Source: Treponema sp. (lineage in GTDB: Bacteria; Spirochaetota; Spirochaetia; Treponematales; Breznakiellaceae). Taken from it: a stretch of DNA of 6,531 nucleotides. Shown here piece by piece: positions 6,527 to 6,531 of the stretch. The DNA lies in the NCBI GenBank assembly GCA_031281855.1, contig JAITEW010000266.1, forward strand, positions 1-6,531. Direction: 5' to 3'. Position 1 is the stretch's first letter, and every line of letters begins with the position of its first letter. The translations under genes and the position numbers were made by a program. The notes under the pieces were generated by a model. The model was not told the DNA's origin. It did no database searches and was given only the letters and a program-made list of their open reading frames with translations.

Positions 6527-6531
6527 TGCGG

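Overview
The window most likely comes from a spirochete of the Treponema group, perhaps one of the mid-GC gut treponemes. It carries a canonical UvrA followed, with a 4-base overlap, by a long LptD/OstA-type outer-membrane protein that has a SAP-like motif near its N-terminus. From memory, Treponema pallidum has the same neighbours (TP0514 uvrA, TP0515 LptD-like). The assignment rests on gene order and protein style only; there is no rRNA or other marker here.

Layout: (1) positions 1-2791, uvrA on the + strand, open at the left edge so that only the first ~36 codons are missing, otherwise intact. (2) Positions 2788-6162, an lptD-like gene that starts inside the uvrA stop codon (ATGA) and has no good ribosome binding site of its own, so the two are probably co-transcribed and translationally coupled. 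(3) Positions 6163-6458, an AT-rich intergenic stretch: a modest terminator-like hairpin just after lptD, then a near-consensus sigma-70 promoter with an UP-element-like sequence (about 6334-6386), and a 12-bp perfect inverted repeat pair (6209-6220 / 6396-6407) whose right arm lies just downstream of the predicted transcription start. (4) Positions 6436-6531, a strong Shine-Dalgarno and an ATG opening a frame that closes after ten codons, followed at once by long G and C homopolymers that look like a low-quality contig end. The gene driven by the strong promoter is therefore probably lost or corrupted here.

Functionally, UvrA is the damage-recognition ATPase of nucleotide excision repair in the cytoplasm, and the LptD-like protein is exported to the outer membrane, where the family inserts lipopolysaccharide or related glycolipid. 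Their pairing looks like a conserved gene neighbourhood rather than a shared pathway. I see no mobile element, tRNA, rRNA, CRISPR array or defence system. Nothing here amounts to a clearly new biological system. The points most worth a second look are the SAP-like motif on an exported protein, the cysteine-poor LptD, and the strong promoter with its inverted-repeat pair.
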